The notes beneath the pieces were generated by a model. It worked only from the letters and a program-made list of their open reading frames with translations. It had not been told where the DNA came from and made no database searches. A DNA stretch of 38,861 nt, from assembly GCA_049999765.1 (NCBI GenBank), contig JBNGIQ010008712.1:1-38861 (forward strand). Direction: 5' to 3'. Below are positions 1 through 9,703 of this stretch, in pieces; position 1 is the first letter of the stretch, and every line of letters starts with the position of its first letter. Source of the stretch: Phaeoceros laevis (lineage: Eukaryota > Anthocerotophyta > Anthocerotopsida > Notothyladales). A program made the translations under genes and the position numbers.

Positions 1-29
1 TAACATGCCGGGGCACTTAGTACGCCACA
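1..29 (-). repeat. inner end of the 3' LTR (truncated by the window)
   Basis: Bases 1-29 match 10664-10692, the outer end of the other LTR, with two mismatches. Both copies end in ...CGCCACA on the plus strand, which is TGTGGCG... as the LTR start in element orientation. The rest of this LTR lies left of the window. Confidence 0.8.
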
Positions 30-43
30 ATTGTGGCGTACTG

Positions 44-50
44 CCCTCCC
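44..50 (-). other. candidate polypurine tract
   Basis: On the minus strand these bases read GGGAGGG, the only purine-rich run next to the 3' LTR. A polypurine tract primes plus-strand DNA synthesis. It is 14 bases away from the inferred LTR start instead of abutting it, so the assignment is tentative. The spacer forms half of a palindrome with the LTR start. Confidence 0.4.
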
Positions 51-752
51 AGGATCCGCACGCTGTGAGACTTACAACATCAGACTCACCAGCGGAGGAT
101 CCTCTAAGATCGCTGACGGCCCTCCAAGTGACCACAAAATTGTACGCTTTGGCCGACCGCGCACACCACCAGGGCGCCGGCCGCAGACTTCCAGAGCAGA
201 AATTAAACTGAAATTGACAGTGTTCTCACAATCACCCAGCAAAGCATCAGGTCCACAGCCAGCCGATGAGAATTACGCGCCAGCCCATGTTCCCAGCTTC
301 GCCGGCGAATCCACCTGATGATAACCGCGCAGCTGCGCCTCAGCAGGGAACAACAGCACCGGGGATCGCCATGAAGCGCCAGGTAATGTATGGCCTCACA
401 CCCAGTGTGCTCGGGCAGAGAGCCGACACCTTTGAGGCGGAGCCATGCCTCGTGCACACCAGCAGCGCCTTAGACTTCCGAGGCATTCTGCCCGTGCCAC
501 GTAACACTCACGCACAGTTAGAACCCCAAACAGAATCGACAGCAAGGTCTGGAATGACCACCGTGACGACTCTGCTCGCGCGCCTCCACCAGAGCACCAA
601 CGAGCCTTGATCAGAGCGTGGAAAATGGCCACCGCCTTCCGTCGGGACAGAACTCCACCCTCCCCCTCTCACCTCGTCCTTCGTCCTCCGATGGAGACTT
701 GTAACAGCACCCTGCCCTCCACGGGCCGTTCGGTCTGACGATTCGAAATGTT
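51..752. other. 3' non-coding region of the retrotransposon
   Basis: About 700 bases between the integrase stop and the 3' LTR. Short ORFs exist on both strands but none resembles a chromodomain, envelope or other known retroelement product. It is GC-rich like the rest of the element. Confidence 0.5.
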
Positions 753-3700
753 CTATAAGGCCCAGAGCCTGGCAGCTTCTGACTCTCTGGCCACCTGGGC
801 TGCCAGTCGCTGCTGCTCTGGCAACGCCGTAGCAGGCAGCAACACTCTTACCGACCGCTGGCGAAGTCCTTTCCCTGCCACCTCCAGTAGCGCTGTCTTG
901 TTGCCAGAATCTTTGAACCTTGCGATCTTGTAGGGGCCCTGGAAATCCGGGGCCAACTTGTTCTTCCTGGACAGCGGCGTGCGGACATACACCATGTCAG
1001 CAACGGAAAAGGAATATGAAACTCCACCTTCATGCCGACGATCGTAGTTGCGCTTGTTTCTGGATTGTATCTTGGTCATGGCTGCAACTGCCTCAGCGTG
1101 CCATAAATCCAGATTCCTTCCCAACTGCGTCACATATGTTGCTAGAACCTCCGGATGCAAGTCTGGGATGAGCAGTGTCTGTTCCGCCGGGAATTCCCAT
1201 GGTAGTTGCATCTCCACTCCCCGTAGCAGTTTATGGGGACTAACGCCCGTGGAGGCGTGCGGGAACCCCCTGTACGCATTAGGAAGTCACCCAGACCCCT
1301 TTCCCACGACGCCAAGTCGTCCCTACTCATAGCTGCCTTAAGTGCGGCCACCAGTGTTCGGTTGAAACGTTCCACAAGCCCATTAGCCTGTGGATTGTAG
1401 GGGCTGGTGACCCTGTGCTTGATCCGACAAATGATTAATACTTCACCCATAACGCCTTTGAACTCCGTCCCTTGGTCAGTCAGGACCATCTTCGGACACC
1501 CGACCCTGTGAAGAATCTCGTCTGTAAAGAATTGAGCTACTGTAGATGCCTTCTTGTCCGGAATTGCTCTCAGCTCCGGCCATTTAGAGAACCAGTCTTG
1601 GGCCACTATGACATACCTGTTACCACCGTCTGATCGCACAAACGTGATGAGGTCAATGCAGACCACTGACCATGGTCCTGCTGGAATGGCTGTTGCGCAT
1701 AGTTCACTCGGGACCTGAAGAGCGACCCTAGCCTGCTGACATGAATGACAGCCCTGTATGATTTCCTTCACCAAATACGTGATGCCTGGCCACCAAAATG
1801 TGGTATTCACAGCCGCCGTCAATTTGTTAATACCTGTATGACCCCACGAGTGTGCCTCCTCTACCAGAGGTTTCCGCGCCTCCTCTGGTGGTATCACCAA
1901 CCACGCGGTTGACCTCCTGCAGTTATGTAGCAGCACCTCCCGTGTTCGATCCCACACATATGCTTTGGCCTTAGCCCTGATCTGAGCTTTTGCCTGAGAA
2001 GATAAATTCCCTGGCAGTCCTCCCTCCCTGAGGAAGTGCAACAACACTCTGTCACGGGCCGCATCCAATGGTTTCTGTCCCTGGCAGGCGTCACATATCC
2101 AGAATGGGTTCCCTGCATGCTTATCCAAGGGCCCTGCCTCGTGCTCCCCACATTCCAGGCACTGAAATTCACAGCAGTCGCTACATGAAGCATGTCTGCC
2201 CTTTCTTCTGCATGAGACACAGCCCAGCTGCTGCTGCCTACTAACATCCAGGGGTCTAGGATATGGATAGACCGAAAGGTCCAAGCCCCAAGGGCTAGCA
2301 CCCAGAGCCCTTGAAACCAAGCTGTCATCCATGGGCTCGTCAGGCTCAGAGTCCTCCTCCTCCAGAATAGGAAGTGGCCTTGGGGCCATGTTTTGTTCTT
2401 CATGCCTTAGCTCCGCATAGCCTTGATCGGCCTCCTCCATACTACAGGCTAAGGACGACTCCGAGATCGCCATCATTCTGAGTGTGCCTCCCCGTGGGAT
2501 CCTGCACTCACTCGTAGTGGATAATGCAGACTCCCGGGATCCAGAGCTAATGAGTACTTCACCATCAGCTTGCGCGTTCTCCTCAGTACCTTTGGTAGCT
2601 GCATTCTTCAATGATTTGAGGTACTGTTGCTTCGCCGCTTCACGTTGCTCCTGCACATTCTGCCCTCCCAAACGTGGGACCGCTCCCAGCTTCTGCAGGG
2701 AGTCCAGGTACTCACGTTTCCTGTGCTCAAACATCTGCTGATCGACAAACTTCTGCTGTTGGGAGGACATGGTCGGCAGCTGATCTGCATTGGGCCTGTC
2801 CGGGAGATCGACTCCCCGCTTCCTTCGGGGCTCCTGCAGAGGGCCCTTCAACTGTGGGTTTTGGGTCCCCCGCTGGTTCCAGCTGCCTGTGGGTCGGTTA
2901 CCCATTCTGGCCCTAGAGTTGTCAACCCCTGGTTGAGGTTTGGTCCCAGCATCCTGGAGAGGGCCTCGGGCTCTGTCCTGATGCAGAACTACATGAGGCA
3001 TCCCTGCAAGATATCCCTGCATCGGGTCCACTACCGAAACTGGACAGTCCAAAGTGAAAGAGTCCATCAGCACCCGGATGAACTCGAGCTGGAGATCCAA
3101 CTTGGGTGTAGTTCGGCCCTGAGTTTTGCTCTGGTAGGCCTCCCAACGGGACAGTTCCTGCTGATGTTCTACAGCTAAACATCGGCTAGTTCCGGCCTCC
3201 CCTGAAGGAGCATTCTCAGTGTATGGACAGCATAAAAATTGCAGAACCACTTCGGGAATGCGTTCCTCTTCCAAGCTGGCGACTGTAGCTGCTAAAGTAA
3301 CATAGTAACTCGCATCCTGTTGTTCCAAACGAGATAATGCATCTGCAGCCCGGTGTTGGATTCCCCGCTTGTAGACAATTATGAAGTGGTAGCACATTAG
3401 CTTCACCGCCCACCGAGCTAGTCGCCCCTGCACTTCCTTGTCGTTCATCAACCATTTGAGAGCAACGTGGTCCGTTTCCACGGTGAACGTGACGCCATAC
3501 AGGTAAGGGCGGAAAAATTTGATTCCGTATACCACAGCAAGACATTCGCCCTCTGTAGCACTATAGTTCCGTTTTGCATCTGTAAGTTTCCGAGACGCAT
3601 AGCCTAAAACGCCCTCATTCAGGACATCACCGCTAGCAGAAAAAACTCTCTGCGTGAGTACCGCACCAAGGGCCCTCGGGCTCCAATCAGTTGATAAAAA

Positions 3701-5361
3701 GAAAGGTTTGTTGAAGTCTACCCGAGATAGAAGAGGGGCCTTTGTGAGGATCTCCTTGAGCATTCTCCATGCCCGGTCTGCCTCCCTAGTCCAAACCCAC
3801 TGCTGGCCTTTGTTCAACAGATCAGAGAGAATGGCCGCCTCTTCCGAGAACCGAGGCATGAAGCGACGGTATTGCACGTAGATACCCAGGGCGCTTTTCA
3901 CCACTGATGGTCCCTTTGGTGTCTCCAAATTCAGAATTGCCTCCACTTTGCTGGGATCGGGCAAGATGCCCAGCCTTGTCACCTTAAACCCGAGATATAT
4001 CATCTCCTCGACAAGTATCTCGCACTTCGTTTCCTTGGCTACCAACATTGCATCAACCAGCTTCGTCAGAACCTTGTCTAACACTTGCAAACAAAGACGG
4101 ACAGTCACATGATGAACCAGGATATCGTCTAGGTAGGGGATAGCTTTCTTTTCCAACCCTGCTAGGACTGTACAAATCAGACGCTGGAAAGTGGAAGGCG
4201 CATTGGCGAGGCCGAAAGGCATTCGGACGAACTCCCAATGCCCACTGTAGGTGGAGAAGGCAGTCTTCTCCCTTGAAGAAGCTTCCAGCTGAATCTGCCA
4301 GTAGGCAGCCCTGAGATCAAGCAGACAAAAGACTTTAGATTCGCCCAAAAGATCAAGCATGATGTCTATTGTGGGCATTGGATATGTGTCCCGCTTCGTA
4401 ATCTTGTTCAGTTCGCGGTAGTCAACACAAAAACGCCATGTTTGGTCCTTCTTCAGCGACAGCACCACTGAGGCACTCCATGGCAACATGGACGGCTGTA
4501 TGATTCCCCATGACAGCATTGTTTGCACCTCAGCTTCAATCACTTCCATCTCCACTTGCAAGTATTTGTACATGGGAATGTGAATGGGTCGATGTGCCCC
4601 AGTGTTGATGAAGTGTTCGCAGATCGGGGTGCATGAGAGCCTGACAGGGTTCACCTCAAAAGCAGCTCTATGTCTCCGAAGCAACTCCACCGCTGTTGTT
4701 TTCTCCTCGGCAGTCAATTGACTGCCTAACTTCATTGAGAATGGGAATTCAGTTGATACCCCTGCCATTCGCACCTCTCCTGTGGGATCCAGAAATGAGA
4801 AGGAAGCCCGTCGACGGTATTCCTCCCAGTCTTCCCGATCGTCTTCACTTGTGGTGAAACGCAGGTCCTCCTCCCATTGTTCAGTCTCATCACTCGAAAA
4901 GATTTCTTCCAAATGGGCTCTCGTCCATGGATTGCCCCCTCCTTTCCAATTCGTTTTACCACCAGGCATCTCCTCAGTCTGGCTGTCACTAAAAAGATTG
5001 TCTAGCTGCCAGTCCTCCAGCCCATGGTCGTCAGTCACCTCTGGTCCTATGGTAGGCAGCAACCTCTGCATGAACCGCTCAACCATGCCATCCACTGCTG
5101 GGGCAGCCCTATCTGCCCACGAATCGAGAGGGGTTCTTCCCTCATCCCAATCCACCGCAAAGGCTGGAGGTGCTACTAATCGTGGCAGCTCATCATGATG
5201 CAAGAAATATTTGACCGCACCATTTCTCGTGTAAAAAGCAGAATCCCGAGTGTATTCGGGGGTACCCATCCCTCGCCTTGGGTCAAAACTGACAGAGGGC
5301 TCCCTGTGGTCCTGTCCTGTATGCCCAGTTACCACTGGTGGCCGCCGGGCGTCCCCCCCCC
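753..5361 (-). pseudogene. pol: Ty3/gypsy pol: reverse transcriptase, RNase H, Cys-rich linker, integrase (frameshifted)
   Basis: The main open stretch runs from about 5361 to 1142 (roughly 1,400 codons); it has no ATG at its head, so it was probably translated as part of a longer polyprotein. Counting from 5335, RT has the FCVDYRELNK block near residue 295 and the catalytic YLDD at residues 401-404. RNase H follows, ending near residue 670 with ADALSRL. A linker of nearly 500 residues carries a four-CxxC zinc module at about 1036-1084. Integrase has its own HHCC finger near 1158 and the D, D and E of the DDE triad near 1226, 1285 and 1318 (CIDL, LTDQGTEF, NGLVERF). At about 1278-1286 the frame shifts by -1; the integrase then continues in another frame to the stop at 753, including the GPY/F motif near 928-945. 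Domain calls are secure; loss of function is inferred from the shift. Confidence 0.92.
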
Positions 5362-6941
5362 GGCTCCTCCTGTAACACTACTGCCGGCCTCGTTTCCTCC
5401 CCCACCTGGTTGAGGACGGCCACTGCTGGTGTTCCAAAATCCTCGTCCTCCACATCCATGTCACTCAGGGCGTCTAGGAACCCGGAAATCACCGATTGCG
5501 CCGACTCATAATCCAAGGATCTTGTGGAATCCGTATCTGAATCCTCATCGAGCATATAGGATCTCCATTCGCCCTGTCGTGTCGACATCAACCGCTCGTC
5601 GTCGAGCTCTCTTCCCGCACCTGCGGACCCAATGTCCGGAAAAACCGGGATCAAAATATCCGGTTCCGAAACTTCTGGCTGCCAAATATCCCGTCCTGAA
5701 ATAACCGGTTCCCCACCACCATGCTCCGAAGTATCTCGCTCCTGTCCTCCCAGCATATGAAGGTCGGGATTCGCCAGGAACTCCCGTGCCGCGGTCATGA
5801 CATTCAAATGCTGCCACCTAGGAATGGTCCCCAAACTGTCGGTGCTAGGCATGAACTCTGCGAGATGTAGGCCACCGGTCAGAAAAGGGGTAGGGATAAT
5901 CAGATCCTCAGGAGTATCCCCCACCCTGACTGGGTGGGAACGCTGCAAGGTGCCCCATCCGAATGGTAAATAAGACTGTGGCTGGTGCTCCTCCGGATGA
6001 TCTTGGCCTTGAGGGCCCAAGGTGGTGTCAGCAGGCCCTGCCGGACCCGTAGCTATAGCCTGCACCGCTGCTGCTGGAAAACCCACCCAGTCATCGGAGT
6101 CAACAACTTCACAACGTCTAAAGAAATTCAGAGGTGTCTTACAGGCCTTCCTGATGTCAAGTGGCACTTTTTTGCAGGTGATGTAGTCGTCCCCCGGTTC
6201 GGGTAGCTTCTTTGCCAGTCGCATGGAGTGATCATTGAAGTCAATGGCGACCTTTCTTGGCATCAACACATCCATTCTCAACAACATTTCGTACCCGCCC
6301 TTTGGTGCAATGTAGAAATTGACCAAACAGATCACTCCACCAATGTTGACAAGCAGCTGTGGAAGCTCTCCTTGAGAGTGGACTGAATGCGACGAGGCTG
6401 AGGTAAAGCACTTGTTTGTCGGCTGAACAATATCTTGAAGATTCATCCAGATCACCGATTCCACCGTCAGGACGGAAATAATGGCACCTGTGTCCACTAG
6501 ACAGTCAATTCCATGCCCCATGATGTCGCCTCTCACAAAAGCTGTATAGTAAGGCTCATAGGGAATCCCAGGAAGGGGCTTCGCATGTGGATCATAAGCT
6601 GTAGACAACGCAGTGCCACTAAAAAAAGCATCCAAGGCCCTTCGTCCTCCTGGTGTTTTGGCAATCTCCTCCAGGAGCTTGTTGTAATCACCAGTTGGAG
6701 GGGCACCCACACGTTGTGCGGGCTTGGGTACCCTCCGTACCTTACCATCAGTCACCTGTACCCAGGTCTTATCTGGGTCCAACCCTGCAGGCGACAGGTT
6801 GGCCAACATATCCTGCTGGTTGACCACACCTTCGGGTTCCTGGCAGAGGCCCAAAACCGAAACTCTGCCACCAAAAATTCGTCCTCCTCGTCTTGGGATC
6901 CAAGTCCAACGTCTTCCAGGATGGTTTGCAGTAGGTGCCAT
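5283..6941 (-). CDS. pro: Ty3/gypsy aspartic protease region
   Basis: An open frame of 552 codons between gag and pol. The retropepsin active-site triad Asp-Thr-Gly is encoded at 6486-6494 (about residues 150-152) in the context LVDTGAIISVLT. A later segment, YEMLLRMDVL, corresponds to the hydrophobic-Gly motif of retroviral-type proteases, with Arg where Gly is usual. The second half is acidic and of low complexity and links to pol. The frame overlaps gag by about 170 bases and pol by about 50, each time one base further on (+1). The first residues of this frame are probably not the true start, because another frame looks more coding-like in the overlap. Protease would process the Gag-Pol polyprotein; whether this copy could is doubtful. 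Confidence 0.8.
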   Translation of the reverse strand: MAPTANHPGRRWTWIPRRGGRIFGGRVSVLGLCQEPEGVVNQQDMLANLSPAGLDPDKTWVQVTDGKVRRVPKPAQRVGAPPTGDYNKLLEEIAKTPGGRRALDAFFSGTALSTAYDPHAKPLPGIPYEPYYTAFVRGDIMGHGIDCLVDTGAIISVLTVESVIWMNLQDIVQPTNKCFTSASSHSVHSQGELPQLLVNIGGVICLVNFYIAPKGGYEMLLRMDVLMPRKVAIDFNDHSMRLAKKLPEPGDDYITCKKVPLDIRKACKTPLNFFRRCEVVDSDDWVGFPAAAVQAIATGPAGPADTTLGPQGQDHPEEHQPQSYLPFGWGTLQRSHPVRVGDTPEDLIIPTPFLTGGLHLAEFMPSTDSLGTIPRWQHLNVMTAAREFLANPDLHMLGGQERDTSEHGGGEPVISGRDIWQPEVSEPDILIPVFPDIGSAGAGRELDDERLMSTRQGEWRSYMLDEDSDTDSTRSLDYESAQSVISGFLDALSDMDVEDEDFGTPAVAVLNQVGEETRPAVVLQEEPGGGRPAATSGNWAYRTGPQGALCQF

Positions 6942-9282
6942 TGTTCATGTCCTCATCCATCTGCAGCTGATCGATCTCCTCATTGGTGTAGAGTATGGCT
7001 CTGCCAGCTCCCGCATTGGGTCTCCGATCCGCCTTCGGACAGTCCCTTCGCAAAGTGGCCATTTCACTGCAGTTGCGACATCGGATCTCTGACAATGGCC
7101 TTCGAGTAGGGCTAGCAGCCGGTGCAGCAGACTTGGCCACCATCTGGCCTAAGCCAGTCACTCGCTTATGGAGCTCCTCTAACTGCTTACTCAGCTGCTG
7201 AAACGAAGCTGCATCATGATCGGAATTGCGAGAACTGGTGGGCTTTTCACCCCTCTCATCAGGATTGGCCTCCTGCCTAATACCCTCCTTTGATGCACCC
7301 TCCGGTTTCTCCTTCCTCTCAGCTCCTACGTCCAGTTCAAATTCGATCGCCCATGAAACGGCCTGCTCAAAAGTTGTTGGACCCTTGATGCCCAGACGTT
7401 TCTTCACCGACCGATTACTGATGCCCTTGATGAACTGTCGAATAACCTCCTTCGAATCTTTGTCTTGGGACAACTGTTGAGCTAAAAGAAGGACGACATC
7501 CCCATATGAGTGGATCGTCTCGTGCTGGCGTTGCATCTTGCCCTCAAAGAGCTGCCGTATCTGATACACATCGCGCCCGATGAATCTGGTTTCAAATTCC
7601 GTCCAAAATGCATGCCATCCCGACTCCTGGCCTCCCGGGTGCTTCCGGAAATGCTCTGCCCGTGTCATAAACCACCTGGATGCGGGTGGCTCCAGGCTCA
7701 GCTGCACCACCCATGTATAAGATTGATCAAACGTCCATCGGTTCATGGCCACCGCTGAGGCCACATGGCCTAGCCAAAACTCAGCATCCTCCGACAATGT
7801 GGCGGTTTTGACTGCTGAGAATTTCGGCGGCTTCACCTTCTCCTTGTTGTTGTCTGCTGTCGGAGGCGCCTCTCGCAGTGGCATCTGCAACGGTACCACC
7901 TTGGTGGGGAAGAACCTGGCCAGATCGGCTGTGGTCGGGCGACCTCCTTGCATCGGCTGCCCCCGCCCGGTGCCAGGTGCCTCCCATCGCTCGGGCCTGG
8001 GCATGTCCCAGCCCCGCTGTACTGGTCTCGGTGCCCACCATCCTCCAAATGTGGGCCGGGCGGCTTCCCAAGGCTCCGGCGCGGCTCCACCTCCTGAGGC
8101 TTGGCCTTGTGCCCCTGGCTGTGTGTAGCCAGTGCCAGGCCACACTGGAGGCCTGCGAGCTGCCGCCCCTCGTCCACCTCTTGGCATAAAACCGCGACTG
8201 CCATCCGGTCCCCACGGGACTCCCGATCCTCCTCTTCCCCACCCGCCGCTTCCCGAGCCACCTCCCGATGGAGGTTTGGGCACAAAGGCGAGTGCCGTCG
8301 GTGGATTGTTTGAAGCCCGGGGTGGTGGAGGGTAGACCCCCGATGGATCAGCTTCCCACCGCTGCCCATCCCCCGCCACAGGTGCTCCATTCTGCATCCT
8401 AGCATCCAACATGGCTTGCATCTGGGCAAAGCTCGTCATAAATTCTGCCCATTCGGCGGCACTCACATTGATAGAACCGTCTGGGCTAGGCCGCACGCCA
8501 ACCATGGGTGGGGTTGGTGGACGCTGGTCCTGCGCAGATCGCTGATTCTCCACGCCTGACGGTGATGGAGGCTCCCATGGACCCCCCCGTGAAGTGGTAG
8601 GTCGCGGGGGATCCCGGCGCGGTGAGCCACTCGGTCCCCTCCTCTGGGAAGTGGGTGAAACAGAGCGTCCCTGCCTCCAATTGTCCCCATTCGAACCCCG
8701 ACCAAGCCCGGCCATGAAGGCTTGCCTAGATGGATCTCTGGCGTATGAGTCCCGTCCCCCAGTGAAACGGACATCCTGAGAATTGCCAGAACTCCTTCCC
8801 AGTCCTGAGTTGTCGCTACCGGAGGACATGGTGTCCTCCCTCCGGTATTCGTCTCCTAACAAATCCCACGCCATGCTCAAGCCCGCTTGAAACGCTAGAT
8901 CGAGGTCACTCCCAGCCGAGTTGCTGATTGCATGCCTCTGCAGCCAGGACAGATCACTGCTTCCCACAGTTTGCCCCGTCCGGAGCGTGGTAGAAGGAAC
9001 GTCACTCTCCGAATCCGAATCACAGATCGAGGCCCAGCTCCTCCAAACCGGCCTTGGCAATGGTGCCCTCCCAGACTCAGCCCCTTCCGGTGTGCCGCTG
9101 GATGATGGAGAGGCCGTCTCTTCCTGCCCGGCGCCCGCTCTTTGAGGGACTTCGGCTGCGGCCGATCCTGGCAACGGACCAGGAGACCTTCTCCGTCGCC
9201 ACTCCAGATCGACTTCCTCCCGCTGCCCCCTCCCTAGTTCTGAGACACAATTCCGGCCCACGCACGCCGCATCAGCACACAA
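6769..9282 (-). CDS. gag: Ty3/gypsy Gag (capsid and damaged zinc knuckle)
   Basis: An open frame of about 837 codons. The first ~480 residues are Pro/Gly/Arg/Ser-rich and probably disordered. A capsid-like retrotransposon Gag domain spans about residues 500-645, with the typical FWLGHVASAV, RWF and LF-G-KMQ type segments. A CCHC-like knuckle lies at 7039-7080 (about residues 735-748), but the His position is Thr and the local reading looks scrambled. No ATG occurs near the upstream end of this frame; the first in-frame ATG is about 135 codons in. The real N-terminus may be the small ORF at 9234-9422, which overlaps this frame and begins with a good ATG. Gag would package the element RNA. The frame is long but carries lesions. 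Confidence 0.85.
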   Translation of the reverse strand: MCADAACVGRNCVSELGRGQREEVDLEWRRRRSPGPLPGSAAAEVPQRAGAGQEETASPSSSGTPEGAESGRAPLPRPVWRSWASICDSDSESDVPSTTLRTGQTVGSSDLSWLQRHAISNSAGSDLDLAFQAGLSMAWDLLGDEYRREDTMSSGSDNSGLGRSSGNSQDVRFTGGRDSYARDPSRQAFMAGLGRGSNGDNWRQGRSVSPTSQRRGPSGSPRRDPPRPTTSRGGPWEPPSPSGVENQRSAQDQRPPTPPMVGVRPSPDGSINVSAAEWAEFMTSFAQMQAMLDARMQNGAPVAGDGQRWEADPSGVYPPPPRASNNPPTALAFVPKPPSGGGSGSGGWGRGGSGVPWGPDGSRGFMPRGGRGAAARRPPVWPGTGYTQPGAQGQASGGGAAPEPWEAARPTFGGWWAPRPVQRGWDMPRPERWEAPGTGRGQPMQGGRPTTADLARFFPTKVVPLQMPLREAPPTADNNKEKVKPPKFSAVKTATLSEDAEFWLGHVASAVAMNRWTFDQSYTWVVQLSLEPPASRWFMTRAEHFRKHPGGQESGWHAFWTEFETRFIGRDVYQIRQLFEGKMQRQHETIHSYGDVVLLLAQQLSQDKDSKEVIRQFIKGISNRSVKKRLGIKGPTTFEQAVSWAIEFELDVGAERKEKPEGASKEGIRQEANPDERGEKPTSSRNSDHDAASFQQLSKQLEELHKRVTGLGQMVAKSAAPAASPTRRPLSEIRCRNCSEMATLRRDCPKADRRPNAGAGRAILYTNEEIDQLQMDEDMNNGTYCKPSWKTLDLDPKTRRTNFWWQSFGFGPLPGTRRCGQPAGYVGQPVACRVGPR

Positions 9283-9422
9283 TCACAAGGAATTTCAACA
9301 TCCACCGCCATTTGAGACAACACTTCCCGGATGACCTCCGCCAGTTCTTCCGTTGTAGGGGCCGACTCCAGCTTCATGATGTTGTGCTGAAAACACAAGA
9401 TCATTGCAAATCGCTCTGCCAT
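9234..9422 (-). CDS. small leader ORF A, possible Gag N-terminus
   Basis: A 62-codon ORF that starts with ATG in a strong context (GCCATGG) and ends inside the 5' end of the gag frame, one frame away. It is related to the next ORF upstream (9509-9703): both share a Cys-Phe-x-His start, a Thr...Glu-Leu helix, a Cys-Asp-Cys motif and a Trp-Ala pair near the end. The product is unrecognised. It may be the original Gag N-terminus separated by a frameshift near 9236, or an independent small protein or upstream ORF. Confidence 0.45.
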   Translation of the reverse strand: MAERFAMILCFQHNIMKLESAPTTEELAEVIREVLSQMAVDVEIPCDCVLMRRAWAGIVSQN

Positions 9423-9508
9423 GGCTGCCGTCCTCCCGCCGATGCCGTGCTACCACTAGCTACCTCCCCTTTCCTACCAACTAGCTAGGTCGGCACTCCT
9501 TCCACTGG

Positions 9509-9703
9509 CTACGCCTGATCAAGCTCATGGTAGATCATGCACGCCCAGCCCTTGCTCTCAAGAAAACAATCACATGCAGTGTCACTTGTGGCCAAATCTA
9601 CCAGCAGATCAGACGCTCGAGTCTCCAACTCCGCAAATGTGTTTGCATGAACTATTCTTGCAAGGATATGCAAGAAACACACAAGCACCACGCAACACCT
9701 CAT
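9509..9703 (-). CDS. small leader ORF B, related to ORF A
   Basis: A 64-codon ORF with an ATG start (GCCATGA), in the retrotransposon leader between PBS and gag. By eye it aligns to ORF A over about 49 residues with one gap and about 16 identities, including CDC-x-L and the Trp-Ala pair near the end. The first ~20 residues are hydrophobic and could be a signal or membrane segment. I recognise no known family. Confidence 0.4.
   Translation of the reverse strand: MRCCVVLVCFLHILARIVHANTFAELETRASDLLVDLATSDTACDCFLESKGWACMIYHELDQA

Noticed and set aside
51-752. Chromodomain or envelope gene after integrase
   Set aside because: Neither frame set shows the aromatic-cage pattern of a chromodomain or a signal and membrane arrangement.
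5283-6941. Programmed +1 frameshifting at both gag-pro and pro-pol
   Set aside because: Other lesions (integrase shift, damaged knuckle) and the G9 homopolymer make random indels the simpler explanation. Comparison with intact copies would decide.
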